From: Alicyclobacillaceae bacterium I2511
Lineage (GTDB): Bacteria > Bacillota > Bacilli > Alicyclobacillales > Alicyclobacillaceae
Direction: 5' to 3'
Length of the DNA stretch: 64,000 nt
Assembly: GCA_003584005.1 (NCBI GenBank)
Contig: QXHL01000009.1
Coordinates: 26,782-90,781, forward strand
Shown: in pieces, positions 17,865 through 26,956 of the stretch
Numbering within the stretch: position 1 is the stretch's first letter
How the letters are laid out: each line of letters begins with the position of its first letter
Notes under the pieces: model-generated
Told to the model about the DNA's origin: nothing
What the model saw: the letters and a program-made list of their open reading frames with translations, nothing else
The model's database searches: none
Program-made: the position numbers and the translations under genes

Positions 17865-18236
17865 TCACCCTATTTCTGCAATCACATCGATCTCCACTAA
17901 TATGTTATTCAGTCCTGATTCTACCGTGGTACGAACTGGAAAGGGATCTCGGAAAAATTCAGCGTACGCTCTATTAAATTCTTCAAAATCATTAAAATTC
18001 ACTAGATGGGCGGTTACTTTGACTACGTCATCTATCCGTGCACCTGCAGCACTAAGGATTTCCTGAATATTCATCAGTACTTGTCTCGTTTGCGCATATA
18101 CGCCTGAAGGCATTTCGCCAGTTGATACGTCGACCGGACCTTGACCCGCTATATAGATGCGATTATTTATTTTGATTCCTTGTGAATACGGTCCCGACGG
18201 ATTTGGTGCCTTGTTTGTTGTAATTTTTTCCTTCAT
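17865..18236 (-). CDS. RidA family enamine/imine deaminase
   Basis: 123 residues, starting at the ATG that lies 9 bases after AGGGAG (an earlier in-frame ATG abuts that site). APNPSGPYSQGIKINNRIYI at the N-terminus, the VTAHLVNFNDFEEFN region and FPVRTTVESGLNNILVEIDV match RidA/YjgF proteins. The catalytic arginine is in PVRTTVE. RidA hydrolyses reactive enamine/imine intermediates released by PLP dehydratases to the keto acid. That fits the DSD1-family PLP enzyme upstream in the same run of genes. It follows the ABC ATPase by 13 bases and is the last tightly spaced gene of the operon. Confidence 0.93.
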   Translation of the reverse strand: MKEKITTNKAPNPSGPYSQGIKINNRIYIAGQGPVDVSTGEMPSGVYAQTRQVLMNIQEILSAAGARIDDVVKVTAHLVNFNDFEEFNRAYAEFFRDPFPVRTTVESGLNNILVEIDVIAEIG

Positions 18237-18249
18237 ATTGTTCATCTCC

Positions 18250-18981
18250 CTAGTTTTTTTGAAGTATCGAACGGAGAAAACTTTGTGTACGCTCTTCCCG
18301 TGGATTTGTGAAAATTGTCTCCGGTGTCCCCTCTTCAAGAATCCGTCCATCCACCATCACAATAACGCGGTCAGCTACTTCTCTTGCGAACTTCATCTCG
18401 TGTGTCACGCAAACCATTGTCATGCCGTCTTTTGCAAGGTCGCGCATGACGTTTAATACTTCACCAACGAGTTCCGGGTCAAGCGCGGATGTCGGTTCGT
18501 CAAAAAGCATAGCTTTTGGTTGCATTGCAAGTGCACGGGCAATCGCGATTCGCTGCTGTTGACCCCCAGATAGTTGTCCCGGATAGGACATTTTTTTCTC
18601 CAATAACCCAACTTTAAAAAGTATATCATCGACAATTTTATCTATATTTGCTTTACCTTGCTTCAGTGTATATGTCGGACCAAGAGCTATATTGTCCCGC
18701 GCCGTTAGATGGGGAAACAAATTAAATTGCTGAAACACCATTCCAACTTCTGCGCGTAGTTTCCGGATTTGTTTCTTATCTCTGGTCAATCTCTCACCGT
18801 CGATGACAATTTCTCCAGAATCGATATCTTCAAGTTTATTGATACAACGAAGAAGTGTTGATTTACCGGCACCAGAAGGACCGATAATCACAACGACTTC
18901 CCCTTTTTTGACGGAGAGGGAGACATTATGGAGAATAGTTTGTTTCCCAAAGGATTTAACTATGTTTGAGAGTTCAATCAT
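18250..18981 (-). CDS. polar amino acid ABC transporter, ATP-binding protein (GlnQ-like)
   Basis: 243 residues. Walker A is [14 protein letters not shown], the signature motif is [16 protein letters not shown], and Walker B is [19 protein letters not shown], followed by the switch histidine in [15 protein letters not shown]. This sequence type (TSALDPELV, VTHEMxFA) is the polar-amino-acid uptake class typified by GlnQ/HisP. The start ATG overlaps the upstream permease stop in an ATGA, so the two are translationally coupled. It energises the permease pair encoded next to it. Confidence 0.95.
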   Translation of the reverse strand: MIELSNIVKSFGKQTILHNVSLSVKKGEVVVIIGPSGAGKSTLLRCINKLEDIDSGEIVIDGERLTRDKKQIRKLRAEVGMVFQQFNLFPHLTARDNIALGPTYTLKQGKANIDKIVDDILFKVGLLEKKMSYPGQLSGGQQQRIAIARALAMQPKAMLFDEPTSALDPELVGEVLNVMRDLAKDGMTMVCVTHEMKFAREVADRVIVMVDGRILEEGTPETIFTNPREERTQSFLRSILQKN

Positions 18982-19625
18982 GCGTATGCACGCCTCCTTT
19001 CCATCCAATCAACAAACTTCGATAGTGGGTACGAAATAATAAAGTACAGTGCAGCGACGGTTAAATATACTTCAAACGGTCGGTCAGTCATGTTAATGAC
19101 ATTTTGGCCTTGGAATACCATTTCTGTGTACCCGATGACAGAAGCAATCGACGTATCTTTGAGTAAACTGATATACCATCCAAATAATGGTGGAAGAATT
19201 ACACGCAACGCTTGAGGTAAAATGATTTTACGCATCATCTGCGAATAGGTCAGCCCAATCGTCATCGCGGCTTCACGTTGACCGTTTGATATAGACTCAA
19301 TGCCAGCTCGGACAATTTCCGCAATATAAGCACCTGAATAAAGTGTAAAGACAAGTAAGACGGCATTAAACATGCTGATCGACACGCCGAGATATGGCAA
19401 TCCAAAATAGACCATAAACAGCTGAATCAAAACCGGACTACCACGAAAAATTTCAACATACGCAATAATTGGCGAAATGAGCCATTTATGCTTACTCGTT
19501 TTCAAAAGGCCGGCAATGAGACCGACTATCGTACTTGTGACAATCGTCATAGCTGAAATTTCTACCGTCACCAAAAAACCTTGGAGAATCAGGTGGCGAT
19601 ATACCCAGACAATATGAAAATCCAC
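18978..19625 (-). CDS. polar amino acid ABC transporter permease
   Basis: About 215 residues with five membrane segments. The start is taken as the GTG 8 bases after AGGAG. The EAA loop appears as [20 protein letters not shown] with [13 protein letters not shown] after it, the coupling-helix signature of the HisM/GlnP permease family. It is one of two permeases in the operon and presumably forms a heterodimer with the other (12 bases upstream). The C-terminus ends ERRRAYA, with its stop overlapping the ATPase start. Confidence 0.93.
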   Translation of the reverse strand: MDFHIVWVYRHLILQGFLVTVEISAMTIVTSTIVGLIAGLLKTSKHKWLISPIIAYVEIFRGSPVLIQLFMVYFGLPYLGVSISMFNAVLLVFTLYSGAYIAEIVRAGIESISNGQREAAMTIGLTYSQMMRKIILPQALRVILPPLFGWYISLLKDTSIASVIGYTEMVFQGQNVINMTDRPFEVYLTVAALYFIISYPLSKFVDWMERRRAYA

Positions 19626-19637
19626 ATTCTCCACTCC

Positions 19638-20303
19638 TTACCCTTTTTGGACAGACGGAAAATATCTACGATTGACCCACTTAAGAAAAAACGAGACAAA
19701 GATTGAGACAACATAATAGAGTAACGTGACAAATACAAAAATCGGCATTGATTGGAATGTTTGTGAATTTAAAATGTTTGCACGATCCATCAATTCGCGA
19801 ACATCAAGAACTGATAAAAGACTCGTGCCATAAATGATCGCAATAAATTGGTTCGCAATGGCAGGAAACGTATTTCGAATCGCCTGCGGGAATATCACTC
19901 GATAAAGAATTTGCCATGTGCTAAGACCGAGCGTAGATGCTGCCTCCCACTGCCCGTTCTGGACTGCAACTATACCGGCACGGATGATTTCAGATAGATA
20001 TGCCGCATTGTTAATCGCAAGTGCAAGAATACCGGCGACAACGGCGATCAAGTGAATGCCAAATTCAGCGAGTCCAAAATAAATCAAATAGATTTGTACT
20101 AGCACTGGCGTATTGCGAATAACTTCCACATAAATTGTAGAGAGTGTGTAAGTTGACTTGATATTTTTATAGTAGCGCGCCGTGGCTAAGAGACTCCCAA
20201 AAAGAAACGACAAGACAAACGATACGACCGTAATCCAAAATGTATTAACAGTTCCCATGAACAAGAACCCAAAATTATCGATCGGCGTAAACCAGTTCAT
20301 CAT
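19638..20303 (-). CDS. polar amino acid ABC transporter permease
   Basis: About 221 residues from the ATG 8 bases after AGGGGA; upstream in-frame codons would overlap the intercistronic hairpin. Membrane segments such as TFWITVVSFVLSFLFGSLLA are typical of the family. The EAA loop reads NGQWEAASTLGLSTWQILYR followed by VIFPQAIRNTFPAI. This is the second, non-identical permease of a GlnP/HisQM-type importer. A strong terminator-like hairpin separates it from the binding-protein gene upstream, a common way to make more binding protein than permease. Confidence 0.93.
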   Translation of the reverse strand: MMNWFTPIDNFGFLFMGTVNTFWITVVSFVLSFLFGSLLATARYYKNIKSTYTLSTIYVEVIRNTPVLVQIYLIYFGLAEFGIHLIAVVAGILALAINNAAYLSEIIRAGIVAVQNGQWEAASTLGLSTWQILYRVIFPQAIRNTFPAIANQFIAIIYGTSLLSVLDVRELMDRANILNSQTFQSMPIFVFVTLLYYVVSIFVSFFLKWVNRRYFPSVQKG

Positions 20304-20323
20304 AAGACTATCCCCTATCAAAA

Positions 20324-20350
20324 AGTTCGTCCGCTCGCGGCGGACGAACT
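20324..20350 (-). terminator. intercistronic terminator-like hairpin after the binding-protein gene
   Basis: AGTTCGTCCGC and GCGGACGAACT form an 11-bp perfect stem with a 5-base loop, followed on the minus strand by TTTTT. It begins 1-2 bases past the stop at 20352. Partial termination here would give more binding-protein mRNA than permease mRNA. Confidence 0.8.
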
Positions 20351-20351
20351 A

Positions 20352-21254
20352 TCATGAGGTTGGTGCCAGTGAAGAAACCATTGGCATGGTTGGATTGACC
20401 GGATACGGAGGATACACACCAAACCATTTCTTATAGAGGGCAGCGTTTTCACCGCTCGAGTTCATATCAAAAATAAAAAAGTTTAGGTAGTTCAGCCAAT
20501 TTTGATCACCTTTTTTTATACCGAATGAATTATATTCAAGTGGTACCAGTGAACCTCCGACGACTTCCAGCGATGGGTTCATTTTTGCTTGATATTGAAG
20601 AAAATTTGAATCCTCAATAAACGCGTCGACAATGCCGCTTTTCACCCCTTGAATCGCATCTGCCGACGTATTGAAATAATGAACCTTTGCACCAGGGGCG
20701 ACTTGCTTCACAATCTGATCATCGGTCGAACCTGTTGTCACGCCGACCGTCTTTCCGTTCAAGTCGGAAAGTTTGTTAATACCACTACCTTTTTTTACGA
20801 TGAGGCGTTCTCCAGCCACGACATACGGATTAGTAAAATCAACCGACTGCCAGCGAGCTGTCGTTTGCGTAAAGTTACCGATGACAACATCCACTTTGCC
20901 CGTCTGCAAATCAGGAATTCTCGCCTGCGCAGTTACGTCCATGATATGCAGGTTTTGTGGAGGCACGTTTAGACTTTTTGCAAGCGCTTTTGCCATATCC
21001 ACATCGTAACCTTCCGGTTGCCCATTAGGCGATTCCAAACCAAACGGTGGAAAAGAAAGGATACAACCAACAGTTAACGTTCGAGTAGACATCACTTTCT
21101 GTAACACGTCTGTATTTCCTGTTGAGGGTGATCCGATAGCTGCAGAATTTGATTGCCCGTTTGATCCTCCAAATGCAGCACACCCGGCGACGCCCCCCAA
21201 AACAAGCAGCGCCACCAACGTGCCAGTAACACCTTTCATCTTTTTTGAGTTCAT
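20352..21254 (-). CDS. polar amino acid ABC transporter substrate-binding lipoprotein
   Basis: 300 residues. The N-terminus is a lipoprotein signal (LVALLVLGGVAGCAAFGGS) with the lipid-bearing cysteine in the GVAGC lipobox. The mature part follows the SBP_bac_3 pattern: TLTVGCILSFPPFGLESP, PEGYDVDMAKALAKSLN, and a KTVGVTTGSTDDQIVKQV hinge region. The conserved aspartate after GYDVDM and arginine of the TxxR segment (TTARWQSVDF) are where family members grip the amino acid alpha-carboxylate and amino groups. The ligand identity, and whether it is a D-amino acid as the operon suggests, cannot be read from sequence. Confidence 0.93.
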   Translation of the reverse strand: MNSKKMKGVTGTLVALLVLGGVAGCAAFGGSNGQSNSAAIGSPSTGNTDVLQKVMSTRTLTVGCILSFPPFGLESPNGQPEGYDVDMAKALAKSLNVPPQNLHIMDVTAQARIPDLQTGKVDVVIGNFTQTTARWQSVDFTNPYVVAGERLIVKKGSGINKLSDLNGKTVGVTTGSTDDQIVKQVAPGAKVHYFNTSADAIQGVKSGIVDAFIEDSNFLQYQAKMNPSLEVVGGSLVPLEYNSFGIKKGDQNWLNYLNFFIFDMNSSGENAALYKKWFGVYPPYPVNPTMPMVSSLAPTS

Positions 21255-21271
21255 TCTTCGTACACCCCTTT

Positions 21272-22357
21272 TTAGACGTTTTTCCCACGCGCATCCACGC
21301 GAATATGTGTAACCACCTTTTCCCCACGCACGCCAATTAGTTCATCGCAAAGATTTGGCAATACGCAGGAATGGTTGGGGATTACCGTTAACCTATCTCC
21401 CACTGACAACTCGAATAACGTTGGAAAGCGGAGATATCCATGCTCCTCGTTTAGTTTAAAAATTTCTATTTCTGGATGTTCAATCACATACCCGTACCCA
21501 GTCCCAAAATGAACCGAATCGCTACTTAACGTCTTCGACCCCGCATCAATGATTGCCCGTCCAGGTTCTGTTGCGCTCACAACCGTAACAACTACGCGCA
21601 AAGCACAATCATTGACTGTTACAAGCCCAGTGGATAACTGGGCCCGATCATGAAAAATATAATTGCCAGCGCGAACTTCAGTGACCTCCCCCATCTCTTC
21701 TGCAAACTTACTAGAGATGGATGAACCCCCACTCACAACAGAGATAGAAAATTCATGTTCACGAAGTAATTTTGCAGTTTCAACGAGAAGTCTTGCTTCG
21801 GTACGCGCACTTTCTCGCATCAAATCTTTCTCGCCTATGTCATAGATTTGTCCGGCGTATGAAAGAACCCCCACAATATCAATCCCCGGCAAATCTTTGA
21901 TTTGGTATGCATACGCAAGTGCATCATCACCGGGTTGTCTGCCGCAACGATGAATTCCTCCGTCTAGTTCAATCAAAAAAGGAATCTTTTGTTCGAGACG
22001 GATTCCAATATCGCTTATTCCTTTTGCAACTTCTAAAGAATCACCTACAACCGAAACTTTTATTTTTTTAGCTAGCTCATAGAGGCGTTCAAGTTTATCT
22101 CTCCCTACAAGTGGAAACGCAATAAGAATGTCGTTGAATCCATGTTCAGCGAACACTTCCGCTTCAGAGATTTTTGCACATGTAATACCTTTTGCACCGC
22201 CAAGCTCCTGTTGCAGTTTGGCAAAGTATACAGATTTGTGTGTTTTAATGTGAGGCCTGTGGGAAATTTTTACGGAATTTAGTTTCTCCGCCATTGACTT
22301 GATATTCCGTTCGACAATATCAAGGTCAACAACGACGCATGGGGTCGATACGTTCAT
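21272..22357 (-). CDS. DSD1-family PLP enzyme (D-serine dehydratase / D-threonine aldolase type)
   Basis: 361 residues with an alanine-racemase-type PLP barrel at the N-terminus (TPCVVVDLDIVERNIKSMA; RPHIKTHK, containing the PLP lysine, at 34-41) and a C-terminal D-serine-dehydratase-like domain. The latter contains VIPNHSCVLPNLCDE, with the His-x-Cys pair that binds the catalytic metal in this family. Members act on D-serine, D-threonine, D-allo-threonine or 3-hydroxy-D-aspartate, by dehydration or retro-aldol cleavage to glycine plus an aldehyde. RidA in the operon favours dehydration; an aldolase giving glycine would suit the GcvP-like cluster further along. The start has GGAGGAG. Confidence 0.88.
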   Translation of the reverse strand: MNVSTPCVVVDLDIVERNIKSMAEKLNSVKISHRPHIKTHKSVYFAKLQQELGGAKGITCAKISEAEVFAEHGFNDILIAFPLVGRDKLERLYELAKKIKVSVVGDSLEVAKGISDIGIRLEQKIPFLIELDGGIHRCGRQPGDDALAYAYQIKDLPGIDIVGVLSYAGQIYDIGEKDLMRESARTEARLLVETAKLLREHEFSISVVSGGSSISSKFAEEMGEVTEVRAGNYIFHDRAQLSTGLVTVNDCALRVVVTVVSATEPGRAIIDAGSKTLSSDSVHFGTGYGYVIEHPEIEIFKLNEEHGYLRFPTLFELSVGDRLTVIPNHSCVLPNLCDELIGVRGEKVVTHIRVDARGKNV

Positions 22358-22369
22358 AATGATCTCCTC

Positions 22370-23023
22370 CTACATACCCGGACTTGTTCGCTCTTTCGTT
22401 GCACGAATTTCATCCAAATAATTGTAAATTGTAAATTTTGATACATCAAAAAACTGAGCAACGCGTTCCATGGCGCGCTTTACAGTAAAAAAGCCCTTCT
22501 CGTCAAGAAACTCAATCGCTTTCAACTTATCTTCCTTTTGCATATAAGCGACGGGTTTGCCAACAATTTTGACCGCTTCATCGAGCATTTGTTCGATAAT
22601 GTCACTGATATCGCTGACATATGACTCTTCGACATTTTCTCCTGTTTTTGTAAATTCATTAATTACATTTGCTGCCATCAAAAAATCCGTGATGTTGTAG
22701 TTGATACATATCGAACCTATCGCCAGTCCCTCATCATTTCGTATATATATGGATGAAGACCGTAACGTCTTTCCGTCTTTTGTACGAGACATATAGTTGT
22801 AAATGTCACTTTCTTGAGCTTTTTTACGCAGTGCTTCTAGACCGAGATTAGTACTTGAATCCCCAATCTTCCGACCAGTGATATGACCATTTTCAATTGC
22901 CACAATCGAATGTTCAATGTCATACAGATCGTGCAATACAACTTCGCAATTGTTTCCCAACGCGGCTGCAAGTGCCTTTACGAGTGGCTTCAAAAATCCG
23001 TGTGCCTCTTCTAACAATTTCAT
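22370..23023 (-). CDS. YheO/DauR-type transcriptional regulator (PAS-like plus HTH)
   Basis: 217 residues. The N-terminal two thirds match the YheO PAS-like domain (FLKPLVKALAAALGNNCEVV, HDLYDIEHSIVAIENGHITG, RKIGDSSTNLGL). The C-terminal part is the family's HTH_22 (GFFTVKRAMERVAQFFDVSK, FTIYNYLDEIR). The best known member, DauR of Pseudomonas aeruginosa, controls D-arginine catabolism, so the family name fits a D-amino-acid operon. It is the first gene, 12 bases upstream of the DSD1-type enzyme, and presumably regulates its own operon. The upstream 400 bases are A/T-rich and free of genes. Confidence 0.88.
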   Translation of the reverse strand: MKLLEEAHGFLKPLVKALAAALGNNCEVVLHDLYDIEHSIVAIENGHITGRKIGDSSTNLGLEALRKKAQESDIYNYMSRTKDGKTLRSSSIYIRNDEGLAIGSICINYNITDFLMAANVINEFTKTGENVEESYVSDISDIIEQMLDEAVKIVGKPVAYMQKEDKLKAIEFLDEKGFFTVKRAMERVAQFFDVSKFTIYNYLDEIRATKERTSPGM

Positions 23024-23497
23024 TCATCATTCACTCCTATTAAAATATTAGTACAATAACAAAAAAACATCAAGGTATAATTAAAAAAAAATTGTAATAC
23101 TACTACAAAAAATATCGAAACATGGTTAATTCAAGATGCATATTAATTATACACTCAAGTTTCGCACCGTAAAAACCAAGCAATCCATTAGCTTCACTAA
23201 GACTATAGTACATTGAAAATTAAAAACATACCCGCTTTTAATAGACTGATATTGCCGAGACAACAACCTACATAAAAAGTGAGAGTGTTTGTTTCATGGT
23301 ACGTAAATCCCAACAAAAAGATCAACTCCAATATATGATTTGTGTCAAGTTCTTTTCATGAGCATGGTATTGCTTTTCTATTGAAGCAATTCAACGTCCG
23401 TTAAGAAGATGGCACCCTCATTCTGAAGGTGTTTCAGTTGCGTTTTCAATTCGCCTTTCTTGGACACAGTCTGAGTAGAGTACTGAATGAGCTGCAT
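23024..23497. other. upstream region of the DauR-like operon, no gene
   Basis: An A/T-rich stretch to about 23280 probably contains the promoter for the D-amino-acid operon. From 23290 a short plus-strand frame (MVRKSQQKDQLQYM) looks like the start of a transposase but stops quickly, so it is probably mobile-element debris adjoining the ISL3 remnant. Confidence 0.4.
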
Positions 23498-24199
23498 ATT
23501 CCGATGAAAGTTGGCTCACCCGCAAATTAGTTGCTCCCTCATCATGTGGAAGTTTAGCCCAGAACACTTCACCAGCACATGGTTCGGCAACAGGTAACCC
23601 AGTGGCTGGAAAGAGACTCCTCTGTAGCGCAGGCTTTCTCAATGACTCAAGAATTTCTTAAGGCCATTCATCGACATAAACCTGCACGATTGCAACAATG
23701 GCTGGCGGAGGCAGAGCAAGGTGCGATTCCAAAATTTCATTCCGTAGCCCGAGGACTACGCAGGGATGAAGCCGCCGTGATGGAAGCTTTACAGTGGCCA
23801 TACAGCAACGGACCCACGGAGGCAGCCGTTAACAGCCTGAAGACCGTCAAGCGTCAGATGTTGGGCCGGGGGAAATTGGATCTGCTACGAAAACGCTACT
23901 TGGCCCTGGCAGAACGTCGTCATTGGTACAAACGAACCCAACAACCGTCCTCAGAGCTCGTGCAGGTTTTAAGCGAGGTCCCGTGACGAATTAGCCAGCA
24001 GAAGGCCTTGTCCGTCGACTAGAATCGAGTTCGTTATTTTTGGCCTGTACAGACCCAAATGAAAACAATAAGTAAATTATCATAATTAAAGGATATTATA
24101 AGATTAGGCAAAAGAGTATTAAACCCATTTAATGGGCTTGTTTTGTAGTGAGGAGTTTGTCATCAACTAATTTGCGGGAGAGCCAACTTTCGTTGGAAT
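23498..24199 (+). mobile_element. ISL3-type insertion remnant bounded by 36-bp inverted repeats
   Basis: The 36 bases at 23498-23533 match the reverse complement of 24164-24199 at 33 positions. Between them lies only the C-terminal third of an ISL3-family transposase. At ~700 bp the element has lost most of its body. The same 36-mer occurs once more at 5460-5495. The inverted repeats flank the transposase piece in the orientation expected for element ends. Confidence 0.65.
23579..23986 (+). pseudogene. ISL3-family transposase, C-terminal fragment
   Basis: 135 residues matching the end of the DDE_Tnp_ISL3 domain: the FLKAIHRHKPARLQQWL region, ARGLRRDEAAVMEALQWPYS and NGPTEAAVNSLKTVKRQML. The WPYSNGPTEAxVNxLKxVKRQMxGR signature includes the catalytic glutamate. 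The N-terminal zinc finger and both aspartates are gone, so it cannot be active. Confidence 0.85.
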
Positions 24200-24249
24200 C
24201 TGCAACTGTTTGAGGCTTACGTACTTCAGTTGGGCACGCGAGATGTCCA

Positions 24250-25081
24250 TCTTCGCCATTGCACACTAGGTTGGTGAACGGGATAAACGTATATCATGCG
24301 TATCATTCAGCACTAGGTTGGCCAAGCCCGTGCTAAAGAAGACTTCTCTGACATCAGTCGTGTCTCCATTGATGAAACCGCAGTTACGCGCGGGCACAAG
24401 TATGTCACCGTAGTCACTGATGTAGGCAAGAGAAAGGTTCTTTTTGTTATACCAGGCAAGGACGCTACCACTGTTGAAGCGTTTGCCCAAGATTTTGGTA
24501 GAACATAACGGAAACCCAGAACAGATCAAAACAGTTTCCTTCGACATGTCCCCAGCTTTTATTGCTGGTACAAATAAATAGTTTCCGAAAGCCACGATTA
24601 CCTTTGACAAATTTCACGTTGTCAAAGTGCTTTCCGAGGCGGTCGACGCGGTTCGCAGGGAGGAAAAACGGAAGTACCCAGAGCACAAACTCACTCGTTA
24701 TGTATGGCTAAAAGCCCTACCAACTTAACAGCAAATCAACGTGAGCAACTGTCCACGTTGAGCCAAGAAAACCTGAAGACTGTAAGGGCGTATCACTTAC
24801 AAATGAATTTCAAAAAACTCTAGGAGCAGCCAAATGTGTTAGCCAACTTATTTTTAGATAAATGGTATTTCTGGGCAACACACTGTCGCATGAAACCGAT
24901 GATTGAAGCAGCAAAAACGATTCGAAGGCATCAAGACGGCATTCTATCCTGGTTCGATACACACGTCACCAATGCCATGGTAGAGAGTCTCAATAACCTC
25001 ATTCAGGATGCCAAACGAAGAGTGAAAGGTTACCGTAACACAGAGAACTTCATTACTATTATCTATGTTACTGTTAAGTAA
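24250..25081 (+). pseudogene. second, shorter-type ISL3-family transposase, disrupted
   Basis: Plus-strand pieces in changing frames reconstruct an ISL3 transposase of a different subgroup. RAKEDFSDISRVSIDETAVT and RGHKYVTVVTDVGKRKVLFV carry the first catalytic aspartate, and the end reads FDTHVTNAMVESLNNLIQDA then KRRVKGYRNTENFITIIYV. Several stops and frameshifts separate them (for instance after VEAFAQDFG and after the LQMNFKKL segment). It lies just outside the inverted repeats at 23.5-24.2 kb, so it is a separate insertion. Confidence 0.8.
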
Positions 25082-25228
25082 GCTAAAGCTGGAGCTAACC
25101 ATTTAAAGTGACGAAGAAGCACCAGAATAGACACGTTCCACCCATATCAATTTCGCTAGTGCCGAAAATGATTGTCTAGACAAACGGGTCCGCCTTAGAG
25201 TCTCACTCTAGCCTATTACTATGAGGCT

Positions 25229-25966
25229 CTACCTTTTCTTCCCCGGCAACACCCGAGCACTTGCCTCATCTAGAACAATGGTCACGTCCCGATGCAACTG
25301 AACTATACTTGCCGGGATGTCAGTACGTACCTCACCTTGAATCGCCCTTGCCACAATATCTGCTTTTTCCTCACCGAACGCCATCAGAACAATTTGTTTG
25401 GCTTGCAGAATCGCCTGAACACCCATGGTGATGGCCGACTTCGGAACCTCTTCCAAGCTAGGAAAGAACTTTGCGTTATGAGCGATGGTATCAGGAGTCA
25501 GATTGACCACATGCGTTTTCGACTGAAGCAAGTCATTCGGCTCATTAAATCCGACGTGCCCATTGACGCCGATTCCGAGCAATTGAAAATCAATCGGATA
25601 ACGGCTGAGGATGTCATCATACCTGGCGCACTCGACAACTAGATTGCTGGCTGCGCCATTCGGGATGTGAATGTGTGACGCGGGTATATCAACGTGACGA
25701 AACAAGTGCTCATGCATAAACCGATGATAACTCTGTGGGTGGTCCGCTTCCAGGCCGATGTATTCATCGAGGTTAATCGTGATAGACCGGGATAAGTCAA
25801 GTCCACAGTGTTCCAATCGTACCAGCGCCTCATAGAATGGCAAGACGGTCCGCCCGGTCGCTAGCCCGAGGACGGGACGCTCGGTCTGCTGAACCACCCG
25901 CTCCACGAGTGCCGCTACATATAACCCTGCATCATATTCTGACTCAAAGACACGGATTTTCAACAT
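25229..25966 (-). CDS. nagB: glucosamine-6-phosphate deaminase
   Basis: 245 residues. LGLATGRTVLPFYEALVRL binds phosphate, TINLDEYIGLEADHPQSYHR contains the catalytic aspartate pair region, and LGIGVNGHVGFNEPNDLLQS carries the active-site histidine and glutamate. All NagB landmarks are present, so it should convert glucosamine 6-phosphate to fructose 6-phosphate and ammonia. It is the last gene of the amino-sugar cluster on this strand, with GGAGGT upstream. There is no nagA or amino-sugar kinase in the window, so the pathway must be completed elsewhere. Confidence 0.93.
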   Translation of the reverse strand: MLKIRVFESEYDAGLYVAALVERVVQQTERPVLGLATGRTVLPFYEALVRLEHCGLDLSRSITINLDEYIGLEADHPQSYHRFMHEHLFRHVDIPASHIHIPNGAASNLVVECARYDDILSRYPIDFQLLGIGVNGHVGFNEPNDLLQSKTHVVNLTPDTIAHNAKFFPSLEEVPKSAITMGVQAILQAKQIVLMAFGEEKADIVARAIQGEVRTDIPASIVQLHRDVTIVLDEASARVLPGKKR

Positions 25967-26091
25967 TCATACCTCCTGAGAACGGGATCGAAAGTTCGTT
26001 GATATCTGACACACGGTCCCGCTGTCCCGAGTCGGGTCCCACGTGATGATCCGCGGCGCGAGGAGTGCAAGCGTATTCTCCGCTCAGCGAC

Positions 26092-26814
26092 TCACTTCTT
26101 CAACAACTGTGCAGCCGCTTCATCTAGAAGCAGTGTGCAATTTGGATGACGTCGCATTAAACTAGATGGTACGTCTGATGTTTCTGGTCCGTTTACGGTG
26201 AGATGGACGATTTCTGCCTTGTGAGCACCCGTGGCCAAAATAAGAATTTCCTTCGATTCAAGCAGTGTCGCTAATCCAAGAGTCACTCCCCAGGATGGAG
26301 TCTTATCAAAACCATACTTTTGACTGACGTTGAGGGTACGATCGGCAAGTTGAATTTTCCGGGTCCTAACTGTCGCCTTCGATCCAGGCTCGTTAAACCC
26401 GATATGACCATTTATCCCAATGCCGAGAATACTCAGTGTGAGCCCTCCCATATCGGCAATCCTCTTGTCGTACGCCTCACAGTGTACGTCAAGATCATCG
26501 GTGTTGGGTTCCAGATAGTAAATTTGCTCGACAGGAATGTCCGTTTCACTATACAGCTGAGTCTTCATGCGCGAGATGCAGCGGATCGGATGGCCGGGTT
26601 CCAACTCGCCCCATTCGTCGAGTCCAAATGCCTGCACGTTGGCAAGACTCAGCTTTCCGTGTTGATAGCGATTGACGAGTTCGCGATACAGGGGGAGCGG
26701 TGAATCTCCGGTGGGAAACGTGATGTTCGGAGCCTCTGTATTTTCAGTCACTCGTTGGACAATGTCGGCAGCGGTGTTTCCAAACTTTTCAGGAGATACG
26801 ACGACGATGTTCAA
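26092..26814 (-). CDS. divergent NagB-type isomerase/deaminase paralogue
   Basis: About 240 residues. The start is set at the TTG 8 bases after GAGGAG, giving MNIVVVSPEKFG. It has the NagB/6-phosphogluconolactonase fold: ITFPTGDSPLPLYRELVNR, LSILGIGINGHIGFNEPGSK and KEILILATGAHKAEIVHL. Relative to true NagB, the DEYxGLxxxHPQSY segment is DEWGELEPGHPIRC, and the late AITMGI segment is WGVTLGL. It lies 125 bases upstream of the canonical nagB, so the substrate is probably a related phosphosugar (a different amino or keto sugar phosphate). Function otherwise unknown. Confidence 0.85.
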   Translation of the reverse strand: MNIVVVSPEKFGNTAADIVQRVTENTEAPNITFPTGDSPLPLYRELVNRYQHGKLSLANVQAFGLDEWGELEPGHPIRCISRMKTQLYSETDIPVEQIYYLEPNTDDLDVHCEAYDKRIADMGGLTLSILGIGINGHIGFNEPGSKATVRTRKIQLADRTLNVSQKYGFDKTPSWGVTLGLATLLESKEILILATGAHKAEIVHLTVNGPETSDVPSSLMRRHPNCTLLLDEAAAQLLKK

Positions 26815-26956
26815 ATTTTTCACTCCTCTAGTTGAGCTTGCGCGCCCGTGCTTAGCGAAACTGATGCCCGATGGGCCAGCACTTAGGGAGACTTGATGTC
26901 AGTCTAGTGCTAGGCGTCAGCCGTAGCGCCCCAGGTCGACGCATGTGGAATTGAGA

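Noticed and set aside
26840..26950. AGCACT...AGTGCT stem between the permease and the second NagB-type gene
   Set aside because: Imperfect, without a T-run, and in the middle of the likely operon; too weak to call a terminator.
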